A stretch of DNA of 64,000 nucleotides from Azospirillum agricola (GTDB lineage: Bacteria; Pseudomonadota; Alphaproteobacteria; Azospirillales; Azospirillaceae): assembly GCF_017876095.1 (NCBI RefSeq), contig NZ_JAGINM010000020.1, positions 85,668 through 149,667 on the forward strand, written 5' to 3'. Position 1 is the stretch's first letter. Each line of letters opens with the position of its first letter. The position numbers were made by a program, and so were the translations under genes. The notes under the pieces are model-generated. The model saw nothing but the letters and a program-made list of their open reading frames with translations. It did no database searches and was not told where the DNA came from. Positions 40,992 to 49,721 of the stretch are shown here, one piece after another.

Positions 40992-42105
40992 GCATCACCA
41001 CCACGGCGCGGATCACGTCGCCGCGCTCCACGTCCTCGAAGGCGTCGTTGATGCCCTCCAGGGCCACACGCCGGTCGATCAGCTCGTCCAGGCACAGCCG
41101 GCCGTCGAGATAGGCCCGCGCGTAGGCCGGAAAATCGTCGGCCGCCCGCGCGCCGCCCAGGCTGGAGCGCAGGATCCGCCGCTCGCCGGCGATCGAGCCG
41201 AAGCGCAGCTCGACCAGCCGGTTGGGATCGGTCTTGCCGAGGATGGTGACGCTGCCGCCCGGCCGGGTGCAGTCCACCGAGTCCTGGAGCGAGCCGATCA
41301 CCCCCGCCGCCTCGAAGGCGTGGTCGGCGCCGCGCCCGCCGGTGAGGGCGCGGACACGCTCCGCCACGCCCTCCCCCTTCTCCACCAGCATGGTGTGGGT
41401 GGCGCCGAAGACGGCGGCACGCTCCAGCTTGTCGGCGCGGCGGTCCACCGCGACGATGGCGCCGGCGCCGGCGAGGCGGGCGCCCTGCACCACGTTCAGC
41501 CCGACCGGCCCGCAGCCGACCACCACCACGCTGTCGCCGAGACCGACCTTCGCCACGCGCAGCGCCGCACCGACGCCGGTGATGACGCTGCACCCGAGCA
41601 GGCAGGCGCGGTCGAACGGCATCTCGTCCGGCACCGGAATGGCCGCCGCCTCCGGCACCACCGCGTATTCGGCGAAGGAGGAGACGCTGAGGAAATGCCC
41701 GACCTCGGCTCCATCGGCGTCGCGCAGCCGCTTGCGCCCGCCGGACAGGGTGGCCGCCCGGTGGTTGGGCACCACCGCCTCGCACAGCATCGGCTGGTCG
41801 TGGCGGCAGTAGTAGCATTGGCCGCAGGCCGCGTAGATGGTGCAGACGACGCGCTGCCCCGGCCTCACCCGCTGCACGGCCGAGCCGACCGCCTCGACCA
41901 CCCCGGCGCCCTCATGGCCGAGCACCACCGGGACGGGCACGCCGAAGGCCCCGGTCATCGCCTCGCGGTCGGTGTGGCAGAGGCCGGCGGCGTGCATGCG
42001 GATCAGCACGTCGTTCGGCTCCAGCGGGGCCAGCGTCAGCGGTTCGATGGACAGCGGCGCGCCGACCTCGCGCAGCACCGCCGCCCGGAAGGGCGTTCCC
42101 GGCAT
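40984..42105 (-). CDS. Zinc-dependent alcohol dehydrogenase
   Basis: The enzyme has 373 residues. Catalytic zinc ligands are C in AAGLCHTDREAM and H-E in VVLGHEGAGVVEAVG. Structural zinc cysteines are in ACGQCYYCRHDQPMLC, and VVVVGCGPVGLNVVQGARLA is the NAD-binding loop followed by D in IVAVDRRADK. This belongs to the class III/AdhC-like medium-chain group. It lies between the PhyH dioxygenase (five bases upstream) and the hydratase, so it probably oxidises a product of the dioxygenase step. Confidence 0.93.
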   Translation of the reverse strand: MPGTPFRAAVLREVGAPLSIEPLTLAPLEPNDVLIRMHAAGLCHTDREAMTGAFGVPVPVVLGHEGAGVVEAVGSAVQRVRPGQRVVCTIYAACGQCYYCRHDQPMLCEAVVPNHRAATLSGGRKRLRDADGAEVGHFLSVSSFAEYAVVPEAAAIPVPDEMPFDRACLLGCSVITGVGAALRVAKVGLGDSVVVVGCGPVGLNVVQGARLAGAGAIVAVDRRADKLERAAVFGATHTMLVEKGEGVAERVRALTGGRGADHAFEAAGVIGSLQDSVDCTRPGGSVTILGKTDPNRLVELRFGSIAGERRILRSSLGGARAADDFPAYARAYLDGRLCLDELIDRRVALEGINDAFEDVERGDVIRAVVVMHE

Positions 42106-42110
42106 CTTCC

Positions 42111-42935
42111 CTACTCCGCCGCCTGGGAGGCGGTGGCGTCCAGCCGCCGGATGGCGTCGTCGTCGCCGGTGGCCAGCGGCTCGCAGCGACGCGCCACCAC
42201 CCATTCCGGGCGCGGATTCTCGACGCCGTGGGGCCGGTTGGAGACCTGGTTGTAGACGGTGTAGATGTGCCAGCGCGAATGGCGCGACATGTTGTGGCCG
42301 GAGCCGTGGACGATGTTCGGGTGGAACAGCACCACGGTGCCGGGCTTGCCGGTGATCGCCACCGGGTCGCCGAATTGGGTCATGATGTCGATGACCTGTT
42401 GCTTGGGCACCGTCCACAGCTTGTAGGAGGTCGTCGTCTCGTCCATCTCCGGGTCGAGGCGGCCGAGCTTGTGGCTGCCGGGGATGAAGTAGAGGCAACC
42501 GCCGATCTCCGTCGCCTCGTCCAGCATCAGCAGCGAGGTGGTCATGTCCGGCCGGTCGACGCCGTCGGTCTTCCAATAGCCGTAATCCTGGTGCCACTGC
42601 CAGATGGCGCCGTCGATCGCGTCCTTCAGGTTGCATTTGGTGTGGTAGACATAGACCGGCTCGTCGCCCAGCACCTGACGGGCCGGGTCCAGCACGCGCG
42701 GCAGTTCGGCCAGCGCCTGGAAGGGCGGCGAGGCGGTCGGGCCGCGCTCGTCATGGACGCGGAACACCGAGCGGACGCTGCCGGTCTTCTCGCGGATCAC
42801 CCCCTCGGCTTCCAGCCCCGCCACCCGTTGCAGGTCGCGGCGCAGGATCTCGACCTCCTCGCGCGACACCAGTCCGGGGAACACCAGGAACCCGCGCTCC
42901 TCATACTCGGCGATCTGGGCGTCCGTCAGTCTCAT
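42111..42935 (-). CDS. Phytanoyl-CoA dioxygenase-family Fe(II)/2-oxoglutarate enzyme
   Basis: The enzyme has 274 residues from the ATG at 42935, preceded by GAGGAGGAA. The metal triad is H-x-D in IWQWHQDYGYW (about 126 to 128) and H in VLFHPNIVHGSGHNMS (about 216), with R in HSRWHIYTVYNQV for 2-oxoglutarate. Q-D-Y-G-Y-W is shared with ectoine-hydroxylase-like members. It hydroxylates an aliphatic substrate, free or CoA-bound. It is the first gene of the minus-strand cluster and faces the ACAD gene. Confidence 0.9.
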   Translation of the reverse strand: MRLTDAQIAEYEERGFLVFPGLVSREEVEILRRDLQRVAGLEAEGVIREKTGSVRSVFRVHDERGPTASPPFQALAELPRVLDPARQVLGDEPVYVYHTKCNLKDAIDGAIWQWHQDYGYWKTDGVDRPDMTTSLLMLDEATEIGGCLYFIPGSHKLGRLDPEMDETTTSYKLWTVPKQQVIDIMTQFGDPVAITGKPGTVVLFHPNIVHGSGHNMSRHSRWHIYTVYNQVSNRPHGVENPRPEWVVARRCEPLATGDDDAIRRLDATASQAAE

Positions 42936-42979
42936 GGCTTCCTCCTCGGGGCGAATTTCAAGATATTGTTGATGCACAG

Positions 42980-42995
42980 CCGATATATCGGTACC
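42980..42995. promoter_or_regulatory. Palindrome in the PhyH-ACAD divergent promoter region
   Basis: CCGATATATCGG (42980 to 42991) is a perfect 12-base palindrome, running into a second palindrome GGTACC (42990 to 42995), in an AT-rich island between the two divergent catabolic units. It may be an operator for a shared regulator such as the GntR protein at 37944; this is untested. Confidence 0.45.
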
Positions 42996-43142
42996 GTATT
43001 ATCGTATGGAGACGAGATCAATCAGAATCTGAACGATCTGTTTTACGAACCATAGGGTGGCTCCGAGCCCCCGGTGCCCAACCCGGCGTCCACGGGGCAA
43101 CCGCTTGAAACATAAGCCTGAAACATGGGAGGAAACGGGACG

Positions 43143-44321
43143 ATGGCTTTGTGGACCAATCTGGTCGAGCCCGAGTTTCTCGAACCGCTGCGGCGCGTCG
43201 TCGCCGAGCATGTCGAGCCGCAGGCCGACGCCATCGACCGCGACGACGTCTACCCCGTCGCGGCGGTCAAGGCGCTGGCCCGCCACGGCTACAACAGCCT
43301 GACCCTGACGCCGGACCAGGGCGGCGCGGGCCTCGGCTTCGCCCATTGCGCCGCCCTGTTCGAGGAGGCGTCCTACGCCAGCGCCGCCGTCGGCATCAGC
43401 CTGATCACCATCCTCCAGGCCCAGACCATCATCCGGCTGTTCGGCGCCGACAGCCTGAAGGCCGCCGTCCTGCCGGAGTTCGGGCGCGGCCTGATCACCT
43501 CCTACGCCCTGACCGAGGCCAACCACGGCAGCGACATCCGCAGCCTCGACACCAAGGCGCTGCGCGACGGCGACCGCTGGGTGCTGACCGGGCGGAAATC
43601 CTTCATCACGTCGGGCTCGGCGGCGGAAGCCTATGTGATCCTGGCGGAGACGCCGGTCGGCGTGTCGGCCTTCTTCGTGCGCCGGGGCATGGAAGGCGTC
43701 TCGACCGAGGAGGGGCCGAACGCCGCCACCTTCGGGCTGCGCAACGGGCCGCACGTCGACCTCGTGCTCGACGGCGTGTCCCTGCCCGCCGACCATCTGA
43801 TCGGTGTCGAGGGCAAGGGCGTGCGGCAGGCGGTGACGACGCTCGACTATTCGCGCACCATGGCCGCCGCCATCAGCCTGGGCATCGCGCGGGCCGCCTT
43901 CGACGGCGCCCTGGCCTTCGCCGCCAAGCGCAGCGCGTTCGACCGCAAGATCCTGGATTTCCAGGGAATCCAATGGTACTTCGCCGACATGCTGGCGGAG
44001 ATCGACGCCGCCCGCCTGCTGACCCACAGCGCCGCCAGGGCGCTCGACAGCCACAGCGACATCGCGCGCTTCGGCAGCGAGGCCAAGCTGCTGGCCAGCC
44101 GGGTCGCCACCGACACCGCCGCCCGCGCGGTGCAGATCTGCGGCGCCTACGGCGTCATGGAATCGGCGCGCTTCGGGCGCTACCTGCGCGACGCCAAGGC
44201 CTACGAGATCGCCGGCGGCTCGTCGGAGATCCTGAAGAACACCATCGCCAAGCGCCTGCAACAGCACGCGGCCGAACAGACAGCCGAACAGGCGGCCAGA
44301 CACCGGGAGGACCGCCCGTGA
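43143..44321 (+). CDS. Acyl-CoA dehydrogenase
   Basis: The enzyme has 392 residues, with the ATG placed after GGGAGGAAACGGG. ALTEANHGSDIRSLDTKALR and WVLTGRKSFITSGSAAEAYV are the flavin-side motifs, and RYLRDAKAYEIAGGSSEILK the C-terminal motif. FAD-dependent dehydrogenation of an acyl-CoA is followed in the cluster by the hydratase. The stop overlaps the ligase GTG, so the two are co-translated. The C-terminal motif reads AGGSSEI in place of the classical YEGT, as in several branched-chain subgroups. Confidence 0.93.
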   Translation: MALWTNLVEPEFLEPLRRVVAEHVEPQADAIDRDDVYPVAAVKALARHGYNSLTLTPDQGGAGLGFAHCAALFEEASYASAAVGISLITILQAQTIIRLFGADSLKAAVLPEFGRGLITSYALTEANHGSDIRSLDTKALRDGDRWVLTGRKSFITSGSAAEAYVILAETPVGVSAFFVRRGMEGVSTEEGPNAATFGLRNGPHVDLVLDGVSLPADHLIGVEGKGVRQAVTTLDYSRTMAAAISLGIARAAFDGALAFAAKRSAFDRKILDFQGIQWYFADMLAEIDAARLLTHSAARALDSHSDIARFGSEAKLLASRVATDTAARAVQICGAYGVMESARFGRYLRDAKAYEIAGGSSEILKNTIAKRLQQHAAEQTAEQAARHREDRP

Positions 44322-45814
44322 TCGCCGACGCCCTCTACGCCCGCGCCGCCGCCACGCCCGACCGCCCCTTCCTGCTGTTTGGCGAACGGACCATCACCTA
44401 CGGCGCCATGGCCGCCCTGGTCGATTCCGCCGTCGAGCGCCTCGCCGCCCAGGGTGTCGCCGCCGGGCGGACAGTGGCGATGCTGGTCGGCAACCGGCCC
44501 GGCTTCCTCGTCGCCTGGTTCGCCCTGTCGGAGCTGGGCGCCATCGCCGTGCCGCTCAACACGTCGCTCGTCGGCGAAGGCCTGCGCTACCTGCTGGAGC
44601 AGAGCGAGGCCACGCTGCTGATCGCCGAGGAGGAGTTCCGGCCCAACCTGCCCGGCACCGCCCCGGCGCTGCTGGCGATGGACGAGCGTTTCGAAACGGT
44701 GGACGGGCTGACCCGCGCGCCGCGCCGACGGCTCGCCCTGCCCGGTGGCACCGCCAACGCCATCCTCTACACCTCCGGCACCACCGGGCTGCCCAAGGGG
44801 GCGGTCATCCCGAACGCCTGCTACGAGCTGGCCGGCGCCCACATGACCGACGCGCTGGGGCTGACCGAGGCCGACCGCGTCCTGGTCTTCCTGCCGCTGT
44901 TCCACGCCAACCCGCAGATGTACGGGGTGATGTCCTGCCTGCACGCCGGGGCGGCGCTGGCTCTGCTGCCGCGCTTCTCGGCCTCGCGGCTGCTCGACGA
45001 CGCGCGGCGGTACGAGGCCACCGGCTTCACCTATGTCGGCACGGTGCTGAGCATCCTGGCCAAGCGATTGAGCGAACCCGACCGCGACCACGCCCTGCGC
45101 TGGGCGGTCGGCGGCGGCGCCCCGCCCGGCGTCTGGCGCGAGATCGAGGAACGGCTGGGCATCGCCGTGCGCGAGCTGTACGGCATGACCGAGACCGGCG
45201 GCTGGGTGACGATGAACAGCGTCACGGCCGCGCGCTTCGGCTCGGTCGGCGCCCCGCGCCCCGACACCGAGCTGCGGGTGGTGGACGAGAACGACGCCCC
45301 GCTTCCACCCGGCGCGAAAGGCGAGATCGTCGTGCGCCCCGCCCGCCCCGGCCTGATGTTCGACGGCTACTGGAAGAAGCCCGAGGCGACCGTCGCGGCG
45401 ACCCGGAACCTGTGGCTGCACACCGGCGACCGCGGCTTCCTCGACGAAGACGGCTTCCTGCATTTCGACGGGCGCTTGAAGGAGCTGATCCGGCGCGGCG
45501 GCGAGATGATCGCCCCGGCCGAGATCGAACTCGCCCTGCTGAAACACCCCGCCATCCAGGATTGCGCCGTCGTCGGCGTGCCGGACGACATCCTGGGCGA
45601 GGAGGTCAAGGCGGTCGTCGTGCCCCGGCCCGGCTTCGACCCGTGGGAGGTCGCCTCCTTCCTCCAGGGCCGCCTCCCGGCCTTCATGCACCCCCGCTTC
45701 GTGGAAGTGCGGCCCGAGATTCCCAAGACGGCGACCCAGAAGATCCAGCGCCACCTGCTGCTCGACCGGCTCGCCGGCACCGTCGATCTCAGGCCGGCGG
45801 GAAAGCGCTCATGA
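44318..45814 (+). CDS. Acyl-CoA/AMP-dependent ligase
   Basis: The enzyme has 498 residues from a GTG overlapping the previous stop, with GGGAGG seven bases upstream. ILYTSGTTGLPKGAV is the AMP-binding P-loop, RELYGMTETGGWVTMNS the central motif, LHTGDRGFLDEDGFLHFDGR with LKELIRRGGEMIAPAEIE the hinge, and KTATQKIQRH holds the C-terminal catalytic lysine. It activates a carboxylic acid as CoA thioester, and resembles carnitine/crotonobetaine-CoA ligases in layout. It should feed the ACAD just upstream. Confidence 0.93.
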   Translation: MIADALYARAAATPDRPFLLFGERTITYGAMAALVDSAVERLAAQGVAAGRTVAMLVGNRPGFLVAWFALSELGAIAVPLNTSLVGEGLRYLLEQSEATLLIAEEEFRPNLPGTAPALLAMDERFETVDGLTRAPRRRLALPGGTANAILYTSGTTGLPKGAVIPNACYELAGAHMTDALGLTEADRVLVFLPLFHANPQMYGVMSCLHAGAALALLPRFSASRLLDDARRYEATGFTYVGTVLSILAKRLSEPDRDHALRWAVGGGAPPGVWREIEERLGIAVRELYGMTETGGWVTMNSVTAARFGSVGAPRPDTELRVVDENDAPLPPGAKGEIVVRPARPGLMFDGYWKKPEATVAATRNLWLHTGDRGFLDEDGFLHFDGRLKELIRRGGEMIAPAEIELALLKHPAIQDCAVVGVPDDILGEEVKAVVVPRPGFDPWEVASFLQGRLPAFMHPRFVEVRPEIPKTATQKIQRHLLLDRLAGTVDLRPAGKRS

Positions 45815-45865
45815 TCGGTGGGGGACGGTGGGCCCGCCCACGCGGCTCCCCGTCCCGCCATCGAT

Positions 45866-46759
45866 TCAGGGCGCCTCGCCCTTCACCACGACGCGCATCA
45901 GCACGCGGCGGTGCTTGCCCATCTCGAAATTCGCGACGGCGCGGTGCAGCAGGCAGCGGTTGTCCCAGAACACGAGGTCGCCCAGCCGCCATGTGTGGAC
46001 GTAGAGGAAACGCTCCTGCGTGGCGTGGGCCAGCAGTTCCTCCAGCAGGGCGCGGCCCTCCTCCTCCGGCAGTCCCTCGATGTGGGAGCTGTACATGCCG
46101 ATGTAGAGGCTCCTGCGGCCGGTCTCGGGATGGACGCGCACCAGAGGGTGGGCGACCGGCGGGGCGGCGGCGATGTCCTCCTCGGTCGGCGGGGCGCTGC
46201 CGGTGTAGCGGCGCATGAACTCCAGGCTCTGCACCGTCTTCATGCCCTCGATCCGCCGCTTGGTGGCGTCGGGCAGCGCGTCGTAGGCCTTGGTCATGTC
46301 GGCGAACTGGGTGTCGCCGCCGTTGGGCGGCAGCTCCACCGCCTGGAGCATGGTCAGCAGCGACGGTTCCGGCAGGAAGGACTTGTCGGTGTGCCAGAAA
46401 TAGTTGGAGCTGATGAAGGGCTTGGCCACCGGGTTTCCGGCGGCGTCGAGGTTGGTGATGGTGTGCACCGCGTCCCATTTCGACCCGTCGGCCAGCCGGA
46501 TCATGTGGCTCTCGATCGGGCCGAACAGCTCGGCGAAGCGGTACATGCGCTCCTTGTCGAGGGACTGGTTGCGGATCACCAGCAGATGGTGGTCGCGGAA
46601 GGCGGCGCGCACCGCCTCGACCGTCGCCGCGTCGAGCGGGCGGGACAGGTCGAGCGCGTCGGTCTCGGCGCCGAGCACCCCGGACAGCGGTCGGAAGAGG
46701 GGGACGGTGCCGGGCGGCGGCGGGGCGGCGGCGGTCTGTGCGTGCAGTTGGTCCATCAC
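45866..46759 (-). CDS. TauD/TfdA-family Fe(II)/2-oxoglutarate dioxygenase
   Basis: The enzyme has 297 residues. SSNYFWHTDKSFLPEP gives the H-x-D pair (about 122 to 124), and LVFWDNRCLLHRAVANF the second histidine with a following basic block MGKHRRVLMRVVV for 2-oxoglutarate. Family members cleave sulfonates, hydroxylate aryloxyacids or act on other carboxylates. It is the last gene of the long minus-strand operon starting with the ABC ATPase. Confidence 0.93.
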   Translation of the reverse strand: MMDQLHAQTAAAPPPPGTVPLFRPLSGVLGAETDALDLSRPLDAATVEAVRAAFRDHHLLVIRNQSLDKERMYRFAELFGPIESHMIRLADGSKWDAVHTITNLDAAGNPVAKPFISSNYFWHTDKSFLPEPSLLTMLQAVELPPNGGDTQFADMTKAYDALPDATKRRIEGMKTVQSLEFMRRYTGSAPPTEEDIAAAPPVAHPLVRVHPETGRRSLYIGMYSSHIEGLPEEEGRALLEELLAHATQERFLYVHTWRLGDLVFWDNRCLLHRAVANFEMGKHRRVLMRVVVKGEAP

Positions 46760-46787
46760 GTCGATCTCCTTGTCGAATCAATGTTTT

Positions 46788-47483
46788 CTAGAGGCGGCGG
46801 CAGGCCCACAGGGCGGCGCGCGTCAGGATTTGCCGATGCGCCGGATGCTCCAGCGTCGCGCGGTCGTGGCCCAGCGTGTCGGCCACCACGCGGCCGTCGC
46901 CGACGGAGCGCGCCCACAGGGCGGGCCAAGCGGTACCGCCTTCCGCCTGGACCGTCGCCAGCGGCTCGACGCCGGGGGCCAGATCGAAGTCGCCGTAGGC
47001 CTCGTCGGTCACGGTGAAGGGGAGCAAACCAGCGGTGACCGGGTGGGAAGCGGCGGTCGGGCGCAGGGTGACCGGTCCGCGCGGCGGGTGGGCGGAGCGC
47101 CCCCAGACCCAGGCGCCGCCCAGCAGATCCCGCCACTCCGGCCAGTCGTCGAAGCAGATCAGGGCGGTGTGCAGGCCGAGCAGCCCGCCGCCGCCGGTCA
47201 CGAAGCCGGACAGCCGCTCCCGCCCCGCCGCCGAGAGGGAGAAGGCCCAGCGTTCGCGGTGGGGGGCGTATTTCTCGCTGCCCAGCATCCCCCAGCGCAG
47301 CGCGTAGACGGTGAGCAGATCGAACGCCCCGCCCTCCAGCGCCGCGAGCCCGCCCTCGATGTCGTCGGTGACCGTGGAGCGGATGCCGGCCTCGCCGAGC
47401 ACGCCGCCGAGGGCCGGCGCGGCATCGTCGAAGGGGTGGCCGATCCCGCCGGTCAGGATCAGGTTGCGGGGCCCGGTGGTCAT
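46788..47483 (-). CDS. ThuA-like domain protein
   Basis: The product has 231 residues. NLILTGGIGHPFDDAAPALG opens the glutamine-amidotransferase-like ThuA fold; GGGGLLGLHTALICFDDWPE holds the G-x-H element and LGGAWVWGRSAHPP follows. The DTLGHDRATLEHPAHRQILT end is typical of ThuA proteins, which act in trehalose-like disaccharide and related catabolism. The usual catalytic cysteine is not evident. It overlaps the preceding SDR stop by four bases. Confidence 0.85.
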   Translation of the reverse strand: MTTGPRNLILTGGIGHPFDDAAPALGGVLGEAGIRSTVTDDIEGGLAALEGGAFDLLTVYALRWGMLGSEKYAPHRERWAFSLSAAGRERLSGFVTGGGGLLGLHTALICFDDWPEWRDLLGGAWVWGRSAHPPRGPVTLRPTAASHPVTAGLLPFTVTDEAYGDFDLAPGVEPLATVQAEGGTAWPALWARSVGDGRVVADTLGHDRATLEHPAHRQILTRAALWACRRL

Positions 47484-48253
47484 CGCTTGACCGGCGGGGC
47501 GCGCCGGGGCAGGTGCATCTTCAGGCTGAAGGACACGCCGCCGTCGACCATCAGGTGTTGGCCGTGGATGTAGCGCGCCTTGTCCGAGGCCAGGAACAGC
47601 ACCGCGTCGGCGACGTCGTCGGCGGTGCCGAGCGAGCGGGCGGGAACCGCGCCGCCGCGCACCTCGCGCACCGCCTCGTCGGCGTAGATCGGCGCCGACA
47701 TGCCGGCGTCGATGAAGCCGGGGGCCACCGCGTTGACCCGCACCCCGCGCGGGGCGAGCGACAGGGCCAGATGCTCGGTCAGCAGCGCCACGGCGGCCTT
47801 GGAGGCGGGGTAGGCCCCGGCGTCGGGGCTGGGGGCGACGGCGTTGAGCGAGGTGATGTTGACGATGGCCCCCGATCCGCGCGCCACCATCCGCCGCGCC
47901 ACCGCGCGGGTGACGATGAAGGTGCCGGTCAAGTTGACATCCACCACGCTGCGGAAATCGGCGACGCTGTGGTCGAGGATGTCGCCGAAGCGGACGATCC
48001 CGGCGTTGTTGACCAGCACGTCGGGGCCGTCGCCGAACGCTTCCGTCATCGCCGCGACGACCGCCTCGATCTGGTGCTCGTCGGTCACGTCGGCCTGGAA
48101 GGCGAGTGCGCCCGGAATGCGCGCCGCCTCGACCTCCAGCCCGGCGGGATTGCGGTCGAGCAGGGCGACGCGGTAGCCGTCCTCGGCCAGACGGCGCGCG
48201 ATGGCGGCGCCCAGCCCCCCGCCGGCCCCGGTCACCAGAGCGGATTTGGTCAT
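47480..48253 (-). CDS. Short-chain dehydrogenase/reductase
   Basis: The enzyme has 257 residues from the ATG at 48253. T-G-A-G-G-G-L-G cofactor motif, VLVNNAGIVRFGDILD, IVNITSLNAV and the Y-P-A-S-K active site are present, ending VDGGVSFSLKMHL. LDRNPAG after the second strand suggests NAD(H). It is the ninth gene of the operon. Substrate unknown. Confidence 0.92.
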   Translation of the reverse strand: MTKSALVTGAGGGLGAAIARRLAEDGYRVALLDRNPAGLEVEAARIPGALAFQADVTDEHQIEAVVAAMTEAFGDGPDVLVNNAGIVRFGDILDHSVADFRSVVDVNLTGTFIVTRAVARRMVARGSGAIVNITSLNAVAPSPDAGAYPASKAAVALLTEHLALSLAPRGVRVNAVAPGFIDAGMSAPIYADEAVREVRGGAVPARSLGTADDVADAVLFLASDKARYIHGQHLMVDGGVSFSLKMHLPRRAPPVKR

Positions 48254-48297
48254 GGAGTCCTCCGAAGCGTGGAAAGCCAAAGCGTGGGAAGCGCGCG

Positions 48298-49086
48298 TCA
48301 CAGCGCGGCCTGGACGATGCCGCCATCCACGGGAATGGCGGTGCCGGTGATGTAGCTGGCCCGGTCCGAGCCGAGGAAGACGACGAGGTCGGCGATCTCC
48401 TCGGGCCGGGCGAAACGGCCGAGCGGAATCCCGGCGGCGATGCCGGCGGCGGCCTCGTCGGACGATTGGCCTTGCGCGGCGGCGCGGGCGCCGACCACCT
48501 GGGTCATGCGGTCGGTCGCGGTCCAGCCGGGGCAGACGGTGTTGACCAGGATGCCCTCGGCGGCGAGCTGCGTCGCCATCGTCTTGGCCCAGCCGAGCGC
48601 GCCCAGCCGCAGGCTGTTGGACAGCATCAGTTCGCCGATCGGCTGCTTGACCGAGTAGGAGCTGATGGTGACGATCCGCCCCCAGCCCTGCCGCCGCATG
48701 TGGGGCAGCGCCGCGTTGGTGGCGTTGACCGCCGACATCAGGGTCAGGCGGAAGGCCGCCTCCCAGTCCGCCCCGTCCAGCGTGTCGAAGCGGCCGGGCC
48801 GGGGGCCGGCGGCGTTGTTGACCAAAATATGGATGGTGCCGAAGGCGGCGACCGTCTCTCCCACCAGCCGTTCCACGTCGGCGGGGCTGCCGACGTCGGC
48901 GCGGACGGCCAGCACCGGCGCGCCGGTGGCCTCCAGCGCCGTCCGGGCGGCCTCCAGCCGCTCGGGGTCGCGGCCGCAGAAGGCGACGCTCGCCCCTTCG
49001 CGCGCGAAGCCCAGCGCCGCCGCCCGCCCGATGCCCTGGCTGCCCCCCAGCACCAGCGCGACCTTGCCCTTCAATCCGAGATCCAT
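48298..49086 (-). CDS. SDR-fold protein lacking the usual Y-x-x-x-K
   Basis: The product has 262 residues. VLGGSQGIGRAAALGFAREG and ILVNNAAGPRPGRFDTL give a normal cofactor site. After VTISSYSVKQPIGELMLSNS the position that should hold Y-x-x-x-K reads M-L-S-N-S instead, a pattern seen in a divergent SDR branch with the S-S-x-x-V-x-Q-P signature. Catalysis must differ or use other residues. It lies between the cupin and the next SDR in the operon. Confidence 0.88.
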   Translation of the reverse strand: MDLGLKGKVALVLGGSQGIGRAAALGFAREGASVAFCGRDPERLEAARTALEATGAPVLAVRADVGSPADVERLVGETVAAFGTIHILVNNAAGPRPGRFDTLDGADWEAAFRLTLMSAVNATNAALPHMRRQGWGRIVTISSYSVKQPIGELMLSNSLRLGALGWAKTMATQLAAEGILVNTVCPGWTATDRMTQVVGARAAAQGQSSDEAAAGIAAGIPLGRFARPEEIADLVVFLGSDRASYITGTAIPVDGGIVQAAL

Positions 49087-49121
49087 GCGTGCCGCTCCCC
49101 TTCCACGTCCGTCCTGGTCTC

Positions 49122-49679
49122 TCAGCCGTGTGGTTTCCGGGTGACCACGGTCCCGGCGTCGGGCTGGAAATAGCAGCGTTCGGCCTTGTAGGTGCCGCTC
49201 GCCACGGTGATGCCCCAGGTGTCGTCCTCCAGCGCCATGAAGCCGTGGATGTCGGCCGGCGGCGCGATCACCACGCTGTCGCCCGGCTCCAGCACGCGGT
49301 CGTCGATCACCGTCAAGTCGGCCTGTCCGGGGACGGAGCCGTCGTCGCGCCGCTCGTAGACCGTGTGCTTCACCCGGCCGCGGTAGACCGCCATGGTCTC
49401 CCAGTTGCCGTGGTCATGAGTGGGCACCGGCTTGCCGTTCGGCAGCTCGAACAGCAGGATCGACAGGTCGCCGTCGTAATAGAGGTATTGCGAGTTGGCG
49501 ACGTGGTTGCCGACGCGCGGCACCCCCGCCTCGCGCAGGTCCGGGCGGGCGACCAGGGCGGCGACGGGGCCGCGCAGGGCCTCGCTCAGACGGGCGGTGT
49601 CGTGCCCGTGCGTCTCGATGGCCTGGATCACCGCCTGGGCGCAGGCACGGATGGCGGATCCGGATTCGGGGCTGGCCAT
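49122..49679 (-). CDS. Cysteine-dioxygenase-like cupin (COG5553 type)
   Basis: The product has 185 residues. KPVPTHDHGNWETMAVYRGR is the first cupin motif with two histidines, and IAPPADIHGFMALED supplies the third, the 3-His iron site of thiol dioxygenases. The order and spacing fit the cysteine-dioxygenase-like COG5553 group. It might oxidise a thiol made in the pathway or just bind a metal ligand. The start lies 43 bases after the TIM-barrel gene. Confidence 0.8.
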   Translation of the reverse strand: MASPESGSAIRACAQAVIQAIETHGHDTARLSEALRGPVAALVARPDLREAGVPRVGNHVANSQYLYYDGDLSILLFELPNGKPVPTHDHGNWETMAVYRGRVKHTVYERRDDGSVPGQADLTVIDDRVLEPGDSVVIAPPADIHGFMALEDDTWGITVASGTYKAERCYFQPDAGTVVTRKPHG

Positions 49680-49721
49680 GATGGAGGATCCTTTTGATCA
49701 GGGGCCGGTGGTGGGGGCCGG

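Noticed and set aside
36783..41051. Very long plus-strand open frame of 1,422 codons
   Set aside because: It lies opposite five well-recognised minus-strand genes (aldo/keto reductase to dehydrogenase); in DNA of this GC content antisense frames stay open by chance, and its translation is low-complexity G/R/H-rich.
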